A DNA stretch of 64,000 bases, taken from a virus. A program made the position numbers and the translations under genes. The stretch lies in the IMG/VR virus record IMGVR_UViG_3300024329_000007, positions 1 through 64,000 of that record; one strand, given 5' to 3'. Shown piece after piece: positions 8,586 to 17,146 of this stretch. A model generated the notes under the pieces. That model worked only from the letters and a program-made list of their open reading frames with translations, did not search any database and was not told the origin of the DNA. The first letter of the stretch is position 1. The number at the start of each line of letters is the position of its first letter.

Positions 8586-9329
8586 TTACGCAGTTTGGCA
8601 AGTTGATATTGTTAATAATGTATCTGAGTTGTTTGATTGGAATACAACTTTAGAATCAGAAACATATACCGTTTGCTCTTCACGATCTAATAGATTTAAG
8701 TATTTTTTGTAAACTGTTACTTTACCAGTTCCATTTGCTGCAGGATTAACTACAACTTTAAATGATTTACCATCTACATTTACACCAGCAACATCTGATT
8801 TAATATTAAAAGTTTCTTCTTTATCTAGAGAGAATAAGTTCTTTACTTTTCCTAACATGTGAGTATCTAGTGCAAAATCAAATTTACCATTATCTCTAGC
8901 AAATATTGCTTCAACTTGTGTTTCAGTAAGATCTTTAAATCCTAATGTCGGCTCTGAACAAGATAATGTAATTTCTAGTTCGTCATTAAAGATGCGGAAT
9001 GTAGATGCTACTAGATCTTCATCGTTCTCAATAAATTCAATTTCGCCTTTAATAGCATCATGGTCAAAGTGCTTAATAGCATCAATAACTTTGTTTCCTT
9101 CAAAGAATGCGATTTTCATTTCTTTATCTGTATCAGGCCATTCGCTGATTTGGAAGATTTCAGAAACGTCTACGCTGTGACTTTTAACAGCATCTCGTTG
9201 TGGTAAATAAACTACAGATTTTACTCTGCCCTCGGCTACTTTCATATAAATGAAAGAGTCAATTAGCTTGACGCGGTTTATAAACTCTGTCAAAGCGTGT
9301 TGGTCAATACGATCAATTTTTAACTTCAT
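8586..9329 (-). CDS. 45: Sliding clamp gp45
   Basis: DNA polymerase processivity clamp, and in T4 also the late-transcription coactivator. The 247-residue product shows the two-domain beta-rich clamp pattern (MKLKIDRIDQ at the start, DNGKFDFALDTHML and NIKSDVAGVNV in the middle, TVYVSDSKVVFQSN near the end) and is a little longer than T4 gp45 (228). It sits directly upstream of the C-terminal polymerase half, whose partner it is. A strong terminator lies about 70 bases upstream, so a separate promoter in 9330-9397 must drive it. Confidence 0.82.
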   Translation of the reverse strand: MKLKIDRIDQHALTEFINRVKLIDSFIYMKVAEGRVKSVVYLPQRDAVKSHSVDVSEIFQISEWPDTDKEMKIAFFEGNKVIDAIKHFDHDAIKGEIEFIENDEDLVASTFRIFNDELEITLSCSEPTLGFKDLTETQVEAIFARDNGKFDFALDTHMLGKVKNLFSLDKEETFNIKSDVAGVNVDGKSFKVVVNPAANGTGKVTVYKKYLNLLDREEQTVYVSDSKVVFQSNNSDTLLTISTCQTA

Positions 9330-9397
9330 GTTTTTTGTTTTTTTAAATATAGTTATTATATGTTGAAAACTAGATTAGTTTCAGTAAGATTTGTATG

Positions 9398-9435
9398 AAA
9401 AAAGCGAAGCCAGGAAGTAGCGAACCCCTGGCTTC
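9398..9435 (-). terminator. Rho-independent terminator after nrdA
   Basis: On the minus strand a perfect 9-bp stem GAAGCCAGG/CCTGGCTTC (9406-9414 with 9427-9435) with a 12-base loop is followed by GC and a run of six T. This is a strong intrinsic terminator for the nrdB-nrdA transcript, just before the clamp promoter region. Confidence 0.85.
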
Positions 9436-9492
9436 TATCCGAGAACTATCCCGGTCCTAAAATCCGATCGTATTTCAGATCGGCGTTTTTTT
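9436..9492 (-). other. GC-rich structured spacer: two further hairpins upstream of the terminator
   Basis: Right after the nrdA stop the minus strand folds as CCGATC/GATCGG (9464-9469 with 9478-9483, 8-base loop) and then CCGGGA/TCTCGG (9439-9444 with 9449-9454, 4-base loop with one G-T pair), leading into the terminator stem. Three back-to-back hairpins in a low-GC genome suggest a small structured RNA or mRNA 3' element. The outer hairpin plus T7 at 9486-9492 also looks like a terminator for plus-strand transcription. Confidence 0.55.
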
Positions 9493-11311
9493 ATCCGTCA
9501 CATGATAAACAGTCTGGATCTGTTGCGGCCATTGCAATATCGCCTCTTAGTACAGATTCTGTTCTCATATAATAGAGTGTTTTAACTCCTTGCTTATAAG
9601 CTTCTAAATGAACTTGATTAATAAATTTAGGAGTAGCTTCAGAAGGGAATGCTAAATTTAAACTTACAGATTGGTCAACATATTGTTGTCTAACACCTGC
9701 TTGTTTTACAAGCTCTAATTGATTTACTTCTTTAAAGGTTTTAAATATATTTTTTAAAGACGTATAATTTCCTTTATCCATATCCGGAATTCTATCAAAA
9801 GCCTTTAGCTTTAATGGTTTATTATCTTTTGAAATAGGATCTCCAATTCTAACTTTATATTCATCAATAAAATCAAGGCCTAAAATGCTACCACCATCTG
9901 CTAGAATTTGATCCCAAACAGATTTAGTATTCTTACCAATTAAATCTAGAGCGTTTTCTAGTGTTGGGTTCTTTCTAATAAAAGTACCCTTTGCAGTTTG
10001 TTCTGTGAACACGTTAGCCGCCCAAGGCTCAATCCCTGCAGATACATTACCAGCAAGTTTTGAGTTGCTTACAGTTGGTGCTACGGCTCTAAGGTGAGTG
10101 TTTCTCATTCCAGTTCCTACGCACCATAAAGGCTCTCCCATTTCTAAAGCCATATCTCTAGAAGCCTTTTCACTTTCAGTCTTTAATTGACTAAAAATCT
10201 TTCTAGTCTCAAATTGAGCAGTTAAGCCCTCAAAAGGAATATTGTTATTCTGTAAATAAGTATGCCATCCAAGAACTCCAAGTCCTAATGCTCTACCTTT
10301 TTCTGCAGATCTTACTGAATTCTCAAAGCCTCTCATAAATTTAGCCTTTTGGATAAATTCACTTAAGACTCCATCAAGAAACCAAGTTGCTGTATAGACT
10401 AAATCAGTATCTTTCCACTCTTGATATCTTGCTAAGTTAACAGAAGATAGACAACAAACAAAAGAATGAGATTCATCTGTGTGTAAAGTAATTTCAGAAC
10501 AGATGTTAGTCATATAGACTTTTAATCCGTTTTGCTTATAAGCATCTGGATTTGCTCTGTTGACATTACCCTTAAACATTATATAAGGCTCTCCAGTAGA
10601 TCTACGTTTTCTAAGCACTGCGGCCCATCTTTTTCTAGACTCTTTATCGCCAGCTTCTACCTTTTGCATAAATCCATCCGGTACTATTACACATTGATGC
10701 ATATTAAGAGATTGTCTATTTACATCTCCTTTAGGCTCTCTAATTTCTAGCCATTCCCAGAAATCATCATGTTCAATATCAATATTAACTGACGCAGCTC
10801 CACGTCTGACAGACCCCTGGTTAGTAGCAAGGATTGTAGAGTCATATATTTTGCAGAACGGTACGACTCCGTCGCTTGTTCCATTACCTGTGATTTTTGC
10901 ACCTGCTGGTCTAATTTGATTTATTCCAATCCCAACGCCACCGCCATGTTTAGCAAGTAACATCATCTCTAGGTTTTTTTCACCTATATCGTGAATTGAA
11001 TCTGCAACATCAATACCGAAACAAGAAATAGGAAGTCCTCTTTCTAATCCAGTGTTTGATAATACAGGAGAGGCTAGGTTTAACCAGCCCTTCCATATAT
11101 AATCAAAGAACTTGCTTGCCATTTCCGGTTTTTCAAGTCTTTTAGCAACAGTAGTTGCAACTCTCCAATAAGCATCTTTAGGTGTTTCACTATCCATAAG
11201 ATATCCATTGCTTATTGTTTTAACATAAATTTCTGTATTTGCCCAAGTTGGAAAGTCAACTCCTAACTCCCAACCTAGGTCTTCTCCGTGGTTTATTTCT
11301 TTTTCTGTCAT
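9491..11311 (-). CDS. nrdA: Ribonucleotide reductase large subunit, class I NrdA
   Basis: Catalytic subunit of aerobic ribonucleotide reductase, which makes dNDPs for phage DNA synthesis. Key residues are present: C97 (LPISCFG) and C287 as the redox pair, N269-x-C271-x-E273 (TNICSEI) as the radical and acid-base site, the YY pair in TLYYMRTES, and C-terminal C601/C604 (CLSC) for thioredoxin or glutaredoxin recycling. At 606 residues it starts close to the core, without room for an N-terminal ATP-cone, so overall dATP feedback control is probably missing. nrdB lies 9 bases upstream in the same unit. A multi-hairpin terminator follows. Confidence 0.94.
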   Translation of the reverse strand: MTEKEINHGEDLGWELGVDFPTWANTEIYVKTISNGYLMDSETPKDAYWRVATTVAKRLEKPEMASKFFDYIWKGWLNLASPVLSNTGLERGLPISCFGIDVADSIHDIGEKNLEMMLLAKHGGGVGIGINQIRPAGAKITGNGTSDGVVPFCKIYDSTILATNQGSVRRGAASVNIDIEHDDFWEWLEIREPKGDVNRQSLNMHQCVIVPDGFMQKVEAGDKESRKRWAAVLRKRRSTGEPYIMFKGNVNRANPDAYKQNGLKVYMTNICSEITLHTDESHSFVCCLSSVNLARYQEWKDTDLVYTATWFLDGVLSEFIQKAKFMRGFENSVRSAEKGRALGLGVLGWHTYLQNNNIPFEGLTAQFETRKIFSQLKTESEKASRDMALEMGEPLWCVGTGMRNTHLRAVAPTVSNSKLAGNVSAGIEPWAANVFTEQTAKGTFIRKNPTLENALDLIGKNTKSVWDQILADGGSILGLDFIDEYKVRIGDPISKDNKPLKLKAFDRIPDMDKGNYTSLKNIFKTFKEVNQLELVKQAGVRQQYVDQSVSLNLAFPSEATPKFINQVHLEAYKQGVKTLYYMRTESVLRGDIAMAATDPDCLSCDG

Positions 11312-11320
11312 ATTATTTTA

Positions 11321-12322
11321 TTAATCGAATAAATCGTCTTCGTCCCAGTTTTCATCTTCTCCAGCTTTAGCATAATCAGTAGGTCTGATTGCAAAAAAGT
11401 CTGTATGCGTGTGCCCTCCAGTTAAATGATAAAACCAATCTAATTCTGCAGCTAAATCCTCATCAAACTTAAATTCAGATTCATAGCCTAATTCTATTAG
11501 CTTTTCATTAGTTCTTTTAGTAATAAAGTGTTTTAAGCTTTCAGCCTTCATATTATCTAAATCGCCCATCTCAAACATTTTATCAATAAACTTGTGTTCC
11601 ATTTGACGCATCATATCTGCTGCTTGTAATACATCATGGTAAACTTCTTGTTTTAGTTCTGGATATTCTTGGCACATGTGTCTAAATAATTGGCAGCCCA
11701 TTTTAGAATGAAGTGATTCATCTCTAACTGACCATTTCATTTGCTGCCCAATACCTTTAAGTAAGTTTCTCATTTGGAATGAGTATAAAACTGCAAAAGA
11801 ACTATAGAGGCTTACTCCTTCTGCAAAAGCAGAAAAAATTGCTAAAGATCTTGCCACCTCTTTTCTTGCTGTTGGGTTTTCTGATAAATCCTTGTGTGTA
11901 TAATTTGCAGAAGTTGAAGTTAGTAACTCAAACTTTTCTGCAATTGCTGGCTCATGTAAGAATGCCGCAAAATCTTCTAGGCCTAATGTCTCATTTAAGT
12001 AAGAATACGCAGTTGCATGTATTGTTTCCTGAGAGCCGAACATCATTGCCATCTGTTTGATTTCATGTTTCGGGAACCATGTGGTTACATATTGTGTCCA
12101 ATAATCAGAAACTGCACATTCTGTTTGTGCAAATCCTAAAAGTATATTACCTACAATATTTTTTTCTGGTTCTGTTAATCTTTCGTTCCAATCTTTAACA
12201 TCTCCTTGCATGGAGATTTCAGTATGTAACCAAAATGCTTGTGCTTGTTTAAGCCAACCTTCTGTATAGTACTCTGGGTACTCAAATGGCTTATATTCTA
12301 TTCTTTCTTTAAATAATGACAT
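11321..12322 (-). CDS. nrdB: Ribonucleotide reductase small subunit, class I NrdB
   Basis: Radical-generating ferritin-like subunit that pairs with NrdA. Metal ligands and radical site can be placed by spacing: E68 (AQTECAV), E99, H102 and Y106 (QETIHATAY), E168 (FAEG), E202 and H205 (DESLH). The first ligand is Glu where E. coli has Asp84, as in class Ic, but the tyrosine is kept. The acidic aromatic tail DENWDEDDLFD is the usual NrdA-docking peptide. The gene starts about 40 bases after a terminator, so it probably opens a new transcript with nrdA. Confidence 0.93.
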   Translation of the reverse strand: MSLFKERIEYKPFEYPEYYTEGWLKQAQAFWLHTEISMQGDVKDWNERLTEPEKNIVGNILLGFAQTECAVSDYWTQYVTTWFPKHEIKQMAMMFGSQETIHATAYSYLNETLGLEDFAAFLHEPAIAEKFELLTSTSANYTHKDLSENPTARKEVARSLAIFSAFAEGVSLYSSFAVLYSFQMRNLLKGIGQQMKWSVRDESLHSKMGCQLFRHMCQEYPELKQEVYHDVLQAADMMRQMEHKFIDKMFEMGDLDNMKAESLKHFITKRTNEKLIELGYESEFKFDEDLAAELDWFYHLTGGHTHTDFFAIRPTDYAKAGEDENWDEDDLFD

Positions 12323-12358
12323 ATTTGCTAATGATTTTTTTAATATTCAGTTAAGGCT

Positions 12359-12384
12359 AAAAAAGGTCTGCTTTTAGGTAGACC
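12359..12384 (-). terminator. Rho-independent terminator after the N-terminal polymerase gene
   Basis: Minus-strand stem GGTCTAC/GCAGACC (12378-12384 with 12365-12371, one G-T pair, 6-base loop) followed by six T. It separates the polymerase N-terminal unit from nrdB-nrdA. The region 12385-12476 also contains a GATATATAA string (12443-12451) and a short palindrome AGCAGCGCTGCT (12424-12435) of unknown role. Confidence 0.7.
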
Positions 12385-12476
12385 CACTTTAATCAATAAC
12401 ATAAGTTGTTTAATAAAATTACTAGCAGCGCTGCTTAGTGTTTTATATATCTTCATGCTGCTGGTAATTTCTAAAA

Positions 12477-13877
12477 TTATACTTTAAATTTTTTTTTCAA
12501 TTCGTGTGCTTTTTCATAATAAGTATAAGAAGTCTTCTTATATTCCTTACGTTGTCCATATAGATCGCTTAGGATCAATTTTAGCATTGAATCTTCTTTT
12601 TTGTAGACAGCTCCGTTTTCACAAACAATAATATCTTTTTCTTTTCTTTTTTGTTTAACTTCCATTTCTGGAATCATTTCTATAAAAGAATCAGGAGAGA
12701 TATTAAACTGCCTCATAACCGATGGATATAGAGAAGCAAAGTCAAATGCGCTAACCCCAGAGTAATATCCAACAATCGGTTGTTTAACAAAAGCACCCTC
12801 ATATTTAGTATCTTTTTTAGTATCGCGATCCCATTCTACTGCAATTTTTTTATTATCAGTAGCTAGTTTTCTAGCGATTAAAGATTCTGTAACAGCAACC
12901 GGAGAGGCTGCTTTATATAAAGGCATTCTTGTAATTGTTGCTAAAGTCAATAGAACTTCCATTGATCTTAGCTTTTCATCTATATAATATACAAGACATG
13001 AATCGACTACGTTATAATAGATATATTTTACAAAGTTATTTTCATAAAGTTCTTGTAGTCCACCTGTGTATTTAATTTTAGCAACATCAAGTACTGCGCC
13101 TGAAACAAAATCAAGTGAATTAGATTCTTTAACAGCAACTGATCTATCGTACTTATCATAAAGTTGCATGTAATCTAAAATACCCATGTGTAAAGGTCGA
13201 CCATCTTTTTTATCTAAAGAACCAGTAATTGCTACTTCAGTTAAATCAATCTGAAGACGTTTACATCTATTAACTATATATTGCCAATCATAATTGATAA
13301 AATTCCAGCCGGTCATCATAGGGAATTTAGGTAAAAACTTATGCAAGAATGTATATAGCATATTATACTCATCCTTAAACTTATAATAAGAGAATTCCCA
13401 GTCTTGGTCATAATCTTTAAAGTGTGCATTTGTATCGTCTTCTATCTTTTTAATTTCAGCTGGAGACATATCGTTTAATCCGAGAACAATAGCTTTACGT
13501 TCTGGCGTGATAATAGAGAATGATAGGATTCTAGATTTAGCTTCTTCTGGCTTTGGAAAACCATCTACAATTTCTGTTTCAATATCCACAAAATAAGTAC
13601 GTGGCATATTAAACTCATAGATCTCTTCTTTATCTTTTTCCGGAAGGCTATCCATGAAATAAAGTAGACTAAACTTATTAAATGATTTAGAAATGCTACG
13701 TTTTATAGAACGGCCATCCCAGTTTTTAAAGTTTTGATCTCGCCACTTGTCACTATCTTTAGCAATAGTCCAGTTTTGGAATTTGTCTACAGGGTATCTT
13801 TTAAATGAAACCTTACCCTCTTTGTTGTAATAAGACACGATAAGCTCGCGTTCTGTTTGTTCTATATCTAATAACAT
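12477..13877 (-). CDS. 43A: DNA polymerase gp43, N-terminal fragment (exonuclease, motif A)
   Basis: N-terminal part of a family B DNA polymerase. Exo I is YFVDIETE (D98, E100), Exo II is GWNFINYDW (D197), Exo III is YYNVVDSCLV (Y288, D292), so proofreading is intact. Palm motif A is FDFASLYPS (D379, Y384). The chain then runs into the first fingers helix (DLYGQRKEYKK) and ends at residue 466 with ELKKKFKV. Motifs B and C are at 7374-8582, beyond nrdB, nrdA and the clamp. The upstream dUTPase gene overlaps it by one base; a terminator lies about 90 bases downstream. Confidence 0.93.
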   Translation of the reverse strand: MLLDIEQTERELIVSYYNKEGKVSFKRYPVDKFQNWTIAKDSDKWRDQNFKNWDGRSIKRSISKSFNKFSLLYFMDSLPEKDKEEIYEFNMPRTYFVDIETEIVDGFPKPEEAKSRILSFSIITPERKAIVLGLNDMSPAEIKKIEDDTNAHFKDYDQDWEFSYYKFKDEYNMLYTFLHKFLPKFPMMTGWNFINYDWQYIVNRCKRLQIDLTEVAITGSLDKKDGRPLHMGILDYMQLYDKYDRSVAVKESNSLDFVSGAVLDVAKIKYTGGLQELYENNFVKYIYYNVVDSCLVYYIDEKLRSMEVLLTLATITRMPLYKAASPVAVTESLIARKLATDNKKIAVEWDRDTKKDTKYEGAFVKQPIVGYYSGVSAFDFASLYPSVMRQFNISPDSFIEMIPEMEVKQKRKEKDIIVCENGAVYKKEDSMLKLILSDLYGQRKEYKKTSYTYYEKAHELKKKFKV

Positions 13878-14344
13878 TAATAGCCTCTTTTTTGACGTTG
13901 AACATTCTCTTCTGCTTTCGCAAAATAGTAATTGTAAGCGGTCTTTGCGTCAAGGCCTATGGACGCGGCATAATTAATAAAGAAGTGTAGAATATCTACC
14001 CATTCCATATATAGTTCTTTTTTATCATCTTCAGATAAATCAGAAACTTTCTTGTTATCAAATGTTGAGAAGTCTTTCTTCCAGTATTTCCATACTGCAT
14101 TTCCACTTCCGTCTTTAATTCCACCAAGAGCATCTGTCATTTCGTGAATTTCATCAATTACAGCATGAGTATTACAGTGCCAGAAATTCATTACATCTCG
14201 CAATGACATTTCTTCAAAGTTAAAACCATAGGTTTTTTCTTGCATGTTTTTTTGATGAGACATAATGTCTTCTAAGTGTGTTGTTGATTCTGCGTAGAAG
14301 TCTTTTACTTCAAGGTCTTTACATTCGTTGTCTATGTTCGCCAT
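13877..14344 (-). CDS. All-alpha dUTPase / MazG-like NTP pyrophosphohydrolase
   Basis: Probable dimeric-type dUTP pyrophosphatase (all-alpha NTP pyrophosphohydrolase superfamily). The metal-binding pair of motifs is seen as AVIDEIHEMTDALGG (E65, E68) and ELYMEWVDILHFFIN (E114, D117), followed by YFAKAEENVQRQKRGY with K143, N147 and R150, typical of the dUTPase_2 C-terminal substrate site. It would keep dUTP low or supply dUMP. The stop overlaps the polymerase start by one base, so it is coupled to replication. A different NTP substrate cannot be excluded. Confidence 0.8.
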   Translation of the reverse strand: MANIDNECKDLEVKDFYAESTTHLEDIMSHQKNMQEKTYGFNFEEMSLRDVMNFWHCNTHAVIDEIHEMTDALGGIKDGSGNAVWKYWKKDFSTFDNKKVSDLSEDDKKELYMEWVDILHFFINYAASIGLDAKTAYNYYFAKAEENVQRQKRGY

Positions 14345-14394
14345 GTGATTTTTTTTATAATTGTTTTATAGATAGTATTCCATTAGTTTCAATA

Positions 14395-14889
14395 CTAGTC
14401 CCACCATTTTTGAATATTATGTTCTATTAAATCCCACGCCAGTTTGTGGGCTCTTTTTTGTTTTATTCTAGAATTAAGTTGCTCTGCACTCTTTTCTTCC
14501 GATATTATTAATAGCTCAGAATCCGTATAATTATGCTCATATTCTTCAACCATTTCATAATATGGATTACCATTTGCATCAGTTTCTTTAGATTCTATAA
14601 ATCTAAAATCAGAAGGGCCATATTTTTCTTTAATAATATCCGTATATTCCATGGCATAATCTTCTTCATAAACTTTTTCTAACAACTCAACTACAGTTCT
14701 AATTCTTTTAGCATCAGAAAGAGACGTAGTATGTCTGTTCTTTTTTTCAAGATAATCTGCAGTTCTTAAAAGTTGATACGAGAATAGATCAATAGCATAT
14801 CTATAATCAAAATCTGCACCATGCCATATTAATGGAAAGAATTCAAATATTCTTTTTATCTGTCTGTATTTTCTTTTTATGTACCGCAT
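14395..14889 (-). CDS. Phage protein of unknown function (164 aa)
   Basis: Function unknown. The product begins with a basic stretch (MRYIKRKYRQIKRIF), then FFPLIWHGADFDYRYAIDLF, and ends RAHKLAWDLIEHNIQKWWD. I have the impression of a family common in large phages, with a DFDY motif near the start and a Trp-rich C-terminus, but cannot name it. Its start overlaps the stop of the PLP-dependent enzyme by one base (TAATG), so it is coupled to the cluster above it. Confidence 0.75.
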   Translation of the reverse strand: MRYIKRKYRQIKRIFEFFPLIWHGADFDYRYAIDLFSYQLLRTADYLEKKNRHTTSLSDAKRIRTVVELLEKVYEEDYAMEYTDIIKEKYGPSDFRFIESKETDANGNPYYEMVEEYEHNYTDSELLIISEEKSAEQLNSRIKQKRAHKLAWDLIEHNIQKWWD

Positions 14890-15785
14890 TACATATCCAT
14901 TGTTTTAATCTCGCCCCACTCTCTTTCCGAGTCCATATTTATTTTTGTATCTAATAATTCTGGTTTAGGGTCACCGCCCACATTCCAGAACCAAGAACCT
15001 GGACTTCCATGTTTAGCCATAAATTCCCATGCCTTAGCATCATAATTAAGAGCTGATGGAAATGGTGGTATATTATCTGGGTGTACGTTTTGAGTAAATG
15101 CCTTTGGATGAGACCATAGTTTTGCCCTACCTCTCTCTCCAGTTTTAATATTTCTAGAGACTGCAACTGCATTAAAATTAGCATCTGGCCAGGCTATTTG
15201 TAAAGATCTAGATAGAACGCCAGTAGATATTGCTGACCATACTTCTTCCGGATATCCATGTTTCTCTGCAAGATCGTATGCAACCTTGACAGCAGCTGCT
15301 GTAACAAGCTCATGACGAAGTCCAAGTGGAATAAATGTTGCATTATTTTCTTGGGCCCATTTTTTAGCATGTGCATTTAATACTGGCATTGCAGCAATTC
15401 TTTTAAATTTAAGTTCAGCACCTCGTTCAGCACAAATAGCCTGATGATCTGAAATCTCTTTTTGACTTGGGCAAAATAGAACTAATTTTTTATTATATTT
15501 TTTTGCTAGGTATCCAAGTGAAATACCAGCGAAACCATATCTTGGTTGTACATATACCAAAGTATCTGTCGGTGCTTTCTGAACTAAAATATCTCCAAAC
15601 CTACATTTAGATCCAAAGCCCATCATATCTTCCCTAACAACTTTAAAGCCATCGTGGTCTATTAGTTGTGGTGAATCAAAAGGATCTTCCCAATCACCTG
15701 CTAAATCTAACCATGCCTGTCTATTTGGCATCATTAGATTTAGATCCTGGTTCATTAAACTTTTTGTGTGGTTATTATGCGCCAT
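14889..15785 (-). CDS. PLP-dependent enzyme, fold type II (ACC deaminase / D-cysteine desulfhydrase-like)
   Basis: A 298-residue protein with the fold-type II PLP pattern: VVREDMMGFGSKCRFGD (residues 49-64) closely matches the RED...GGNK.RK motif of ACC deaminase and D-cysteine desulfhydrase, with K60 as the likely Schiff-base lysine. VYVQPRYGFAGISLGYLAKKYNKK (77-100) corresponds to the phosphate-loop helix and AISTGVLSRSLQIAW (185-199) to a further glycine-rich cofactor segment. The reaction is unknown. It overlaps the 405-residue gene upstream by 11 bases. Phage PLP enzymes are known in thymine hypermodification, which is a possible role here. Confidence 0.62.
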   Translation of the reverse strand: MAHNNHTKSLMNQDLNLMMPNRQAWLDLAGDWEDPFDSPQLIDHDGFKVVREDMMGFGSKCRFGDILVQKAPTDTLVYVQPRYGFAGISLGYLAKKYNKKLVLFCPSQKEISDHQAICAERGAELKFKRIAAMPVLNAHAKKWAQENNATFIPLGLRHELVTAAAVKVAYDLAEKHGYPEEVWSAISTGVLSRSLQIAWPDANFNAVAVSRNIKTGERGRAKLWSHPKAFTQNVHPDNIPPFPSALNYDAKAWEFMAKHGSPGSWFWNVGGDPKPELLDTKINMDSEREWGEIKTMDM

Positions 15786-16992
15786 AAAATTCTTTTACTT
15801 TTTGTTTATATTCTTCTGGTTTAATTCCAGCCGCATCTAAAACCTTAAGGTCAGATGGAAATGAAGTCATACCATTAAATGTTTCTAATAGACCAAGGTC
15901 TAACATAGCCCTTTGTCTTCCTGATGGATGGTCTTTAATTGTAGATGAGTTCCATAAAGTGTCCATGTTAATATGTGCATAATCAGCACCTGGCCTTAGA
16001 TAGTTTTCAATCCATCTAATAAAGTCACAGGCTACATCCTCAGCATTATAAGGTAGACTACCAGTATCTTCATAGATCTTAGTCATAACTGCATCCAAGA
16101 ACTCTTCAGATTTCTTACCTTTCTTTTCTACAGGATCTGCAAGATAACCAATACATTCTACTGCATTAGTACCATAATAGAACATTGATTCTCTATTCAT
16201 AAATTCTGGGTACCAATCACATACATCTGCAATAACTGCAGCATACTGGAATCTATAAGCTCTTAATCCATTTGCAGCATTCCAATCAAACATCCATTGG
16301 CCAAGCTCTCTTAAATCCTTCTTACCACCTTCTCTTAAAAAGTTTGCCATATCTCTTGCCATTCTCGGTGCAAACTCACATAAGAAATAATCGCCACCTT
16401 TTTTATAAACATATTCTGGTTCTGTAAAGTTATCCATTCCTACAAATAAATCCTCATTCCCGGAGGGTTTTGGTGGCTTAGGAAATGCTGGAAACTGATA
16501 GCCAACTGAAGTATAAAAAGAAGTTGGATGGTGTTTCACCTTTTCACACATATCTTCAATAGTGTCACAATCATATAAATCAAATAAGATTGTGTTATGA
16601 TATCCGGATGGTTTAGTTGCATAATTAATTGCAGAGCCACAAACTCTATGGAGAATAAAAATATAGAGCCATTCTTCTAATCCAAAAACTTCTTGCCTTC
16701 CAGTCCAATTCTTTGCAACCTCTTCTCTTTGGGGGTAAATTTTACCAGCTTGCATGTGTTTCCAATAAGGATGTTCTGGGGCCCAACCATAAAAACAATC
16801 ATTTATGATCTGACTAAAACCTGCATACTTGCGCTCGACAACATCATATAATTGAATCTGTTCCATAAGAGGATCTTGCATGCCACTCTCATCATGTGGA
16901 GTCATACCAAGGTTTGAAAGCTCTTGTTGCTTTTTAGCAAGAGCAAAATACCTTAAAAACTCATCGTAATATTTTGTTGTTGTTATCTGCAT
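15775..16992 (-). CDS. Phage protein of unknown function, possible DNA base-modification (glycosylase-fold) protein
   Basis: A 405-residue, aromatic-rich, mostly helical soluble protein. Prominent segments are FGLEEWLYIFILHRVCGSAINY (about 103-124), KPSGYHNTILFDLYDCDTIEDM, SFYTSVGYQFPAFPKPP and YRFQYAAVIADVCDWYPEF followed by YYGTNAVECIGYL. The last two recall the helical DNA-glycosylase-like alpha-glutamyl/putrescinyl-thymine pyrophosphorylase group that acts on hypermodified thymine, but the match is by eye and weak. Coupling to a PLP enzyme (11-base overlap) and a 50-residue gene (TAATG overlap) supports a shared pathway. Confidence 0.5.
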   Translation of the reverse strand: MQITTTKYYDEFLRYFALAKKQQELSNLGMTPHDESGMQDPLMEQIQLYDVVERKYAGFSQIINDCFYGWAPEHPYWKHMQAGKIYPQREEVAKNWTGRQEVFGLEEWLYIFILHRVCGSAINYATKPSGYHNTILFDLYDCDTIEDMCEKVKHHPTSFYTSVGYQFPAFPKPPKPSGNEDLFVGMDNFTEPEYVYKKGGDYFLCEFAPRMARDMANFLREGGKKDLRELGQWMFDWNAANGLRAYRFQYAAVIADVCDWYPEFMNRESMFYYGTNAVECIGYLADPVEKKGKKSEEFLDAVMTKIYEDTGSLPYNAEDVACDFIRWIENYLRPGADYAHINMDTLWNSSTIKDHPSGRQRAMLDLGLLETFNGMTSFPSDLKVLDAAGIKPEEYKQKVKEFYGA

Positions 16993-17144
16993 TAATCTTT
17001 AATTAATTCCCATGTTAATGCATCTCTATTTCTCTGATACTGATCCATAGACCAATTAAGATCTGCTGTTGCTATCTCTAAAATATAGCTTGCATCTGGT
17101 GCATTGTGTGGTGTAATTCTAATTCTGTAGTCTATTGCTTTCAT
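16992..17144 (-). CDS. 50-residue protein of unknown function
   Basis: A short frame from the ATG at 17142-17144, beginning MKAIDYRIRITPHNAPDA and ending ALTWELIKD. Its stop overlaps the next start as TAATG, which strongly supports translation in this operon. The sequence suggests a small strand followed by a helix; no family is recognised. It lies 2 bases after the SGNH-like gene. Confidence 0.6.
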   Translation of the reverse strand: MKAIDYRIRITPHNAPDASYILEIATADLNWSMDQYQRNRDALTWELIKD

Positions 17145-17146
17145 AT

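Noticed and set aside
9464-9492. Plus-strand terminator (CCGATC hairpin plus T7)
   Set aside because: It has the right shape, but no plus-strand gene exists here to terminate; kept only as part of the hairpin array.
12340-12456. A 38-residue minus-strand frame (MKIYKTLSSAASNF...) after the N-terminal polymerase gene
   Set aside because: It contains the GGTCTAC/GCAGACC hairpin and T6 terminator in its middle and its end covers the likely nrdB promoter region, so translation is unlikely.
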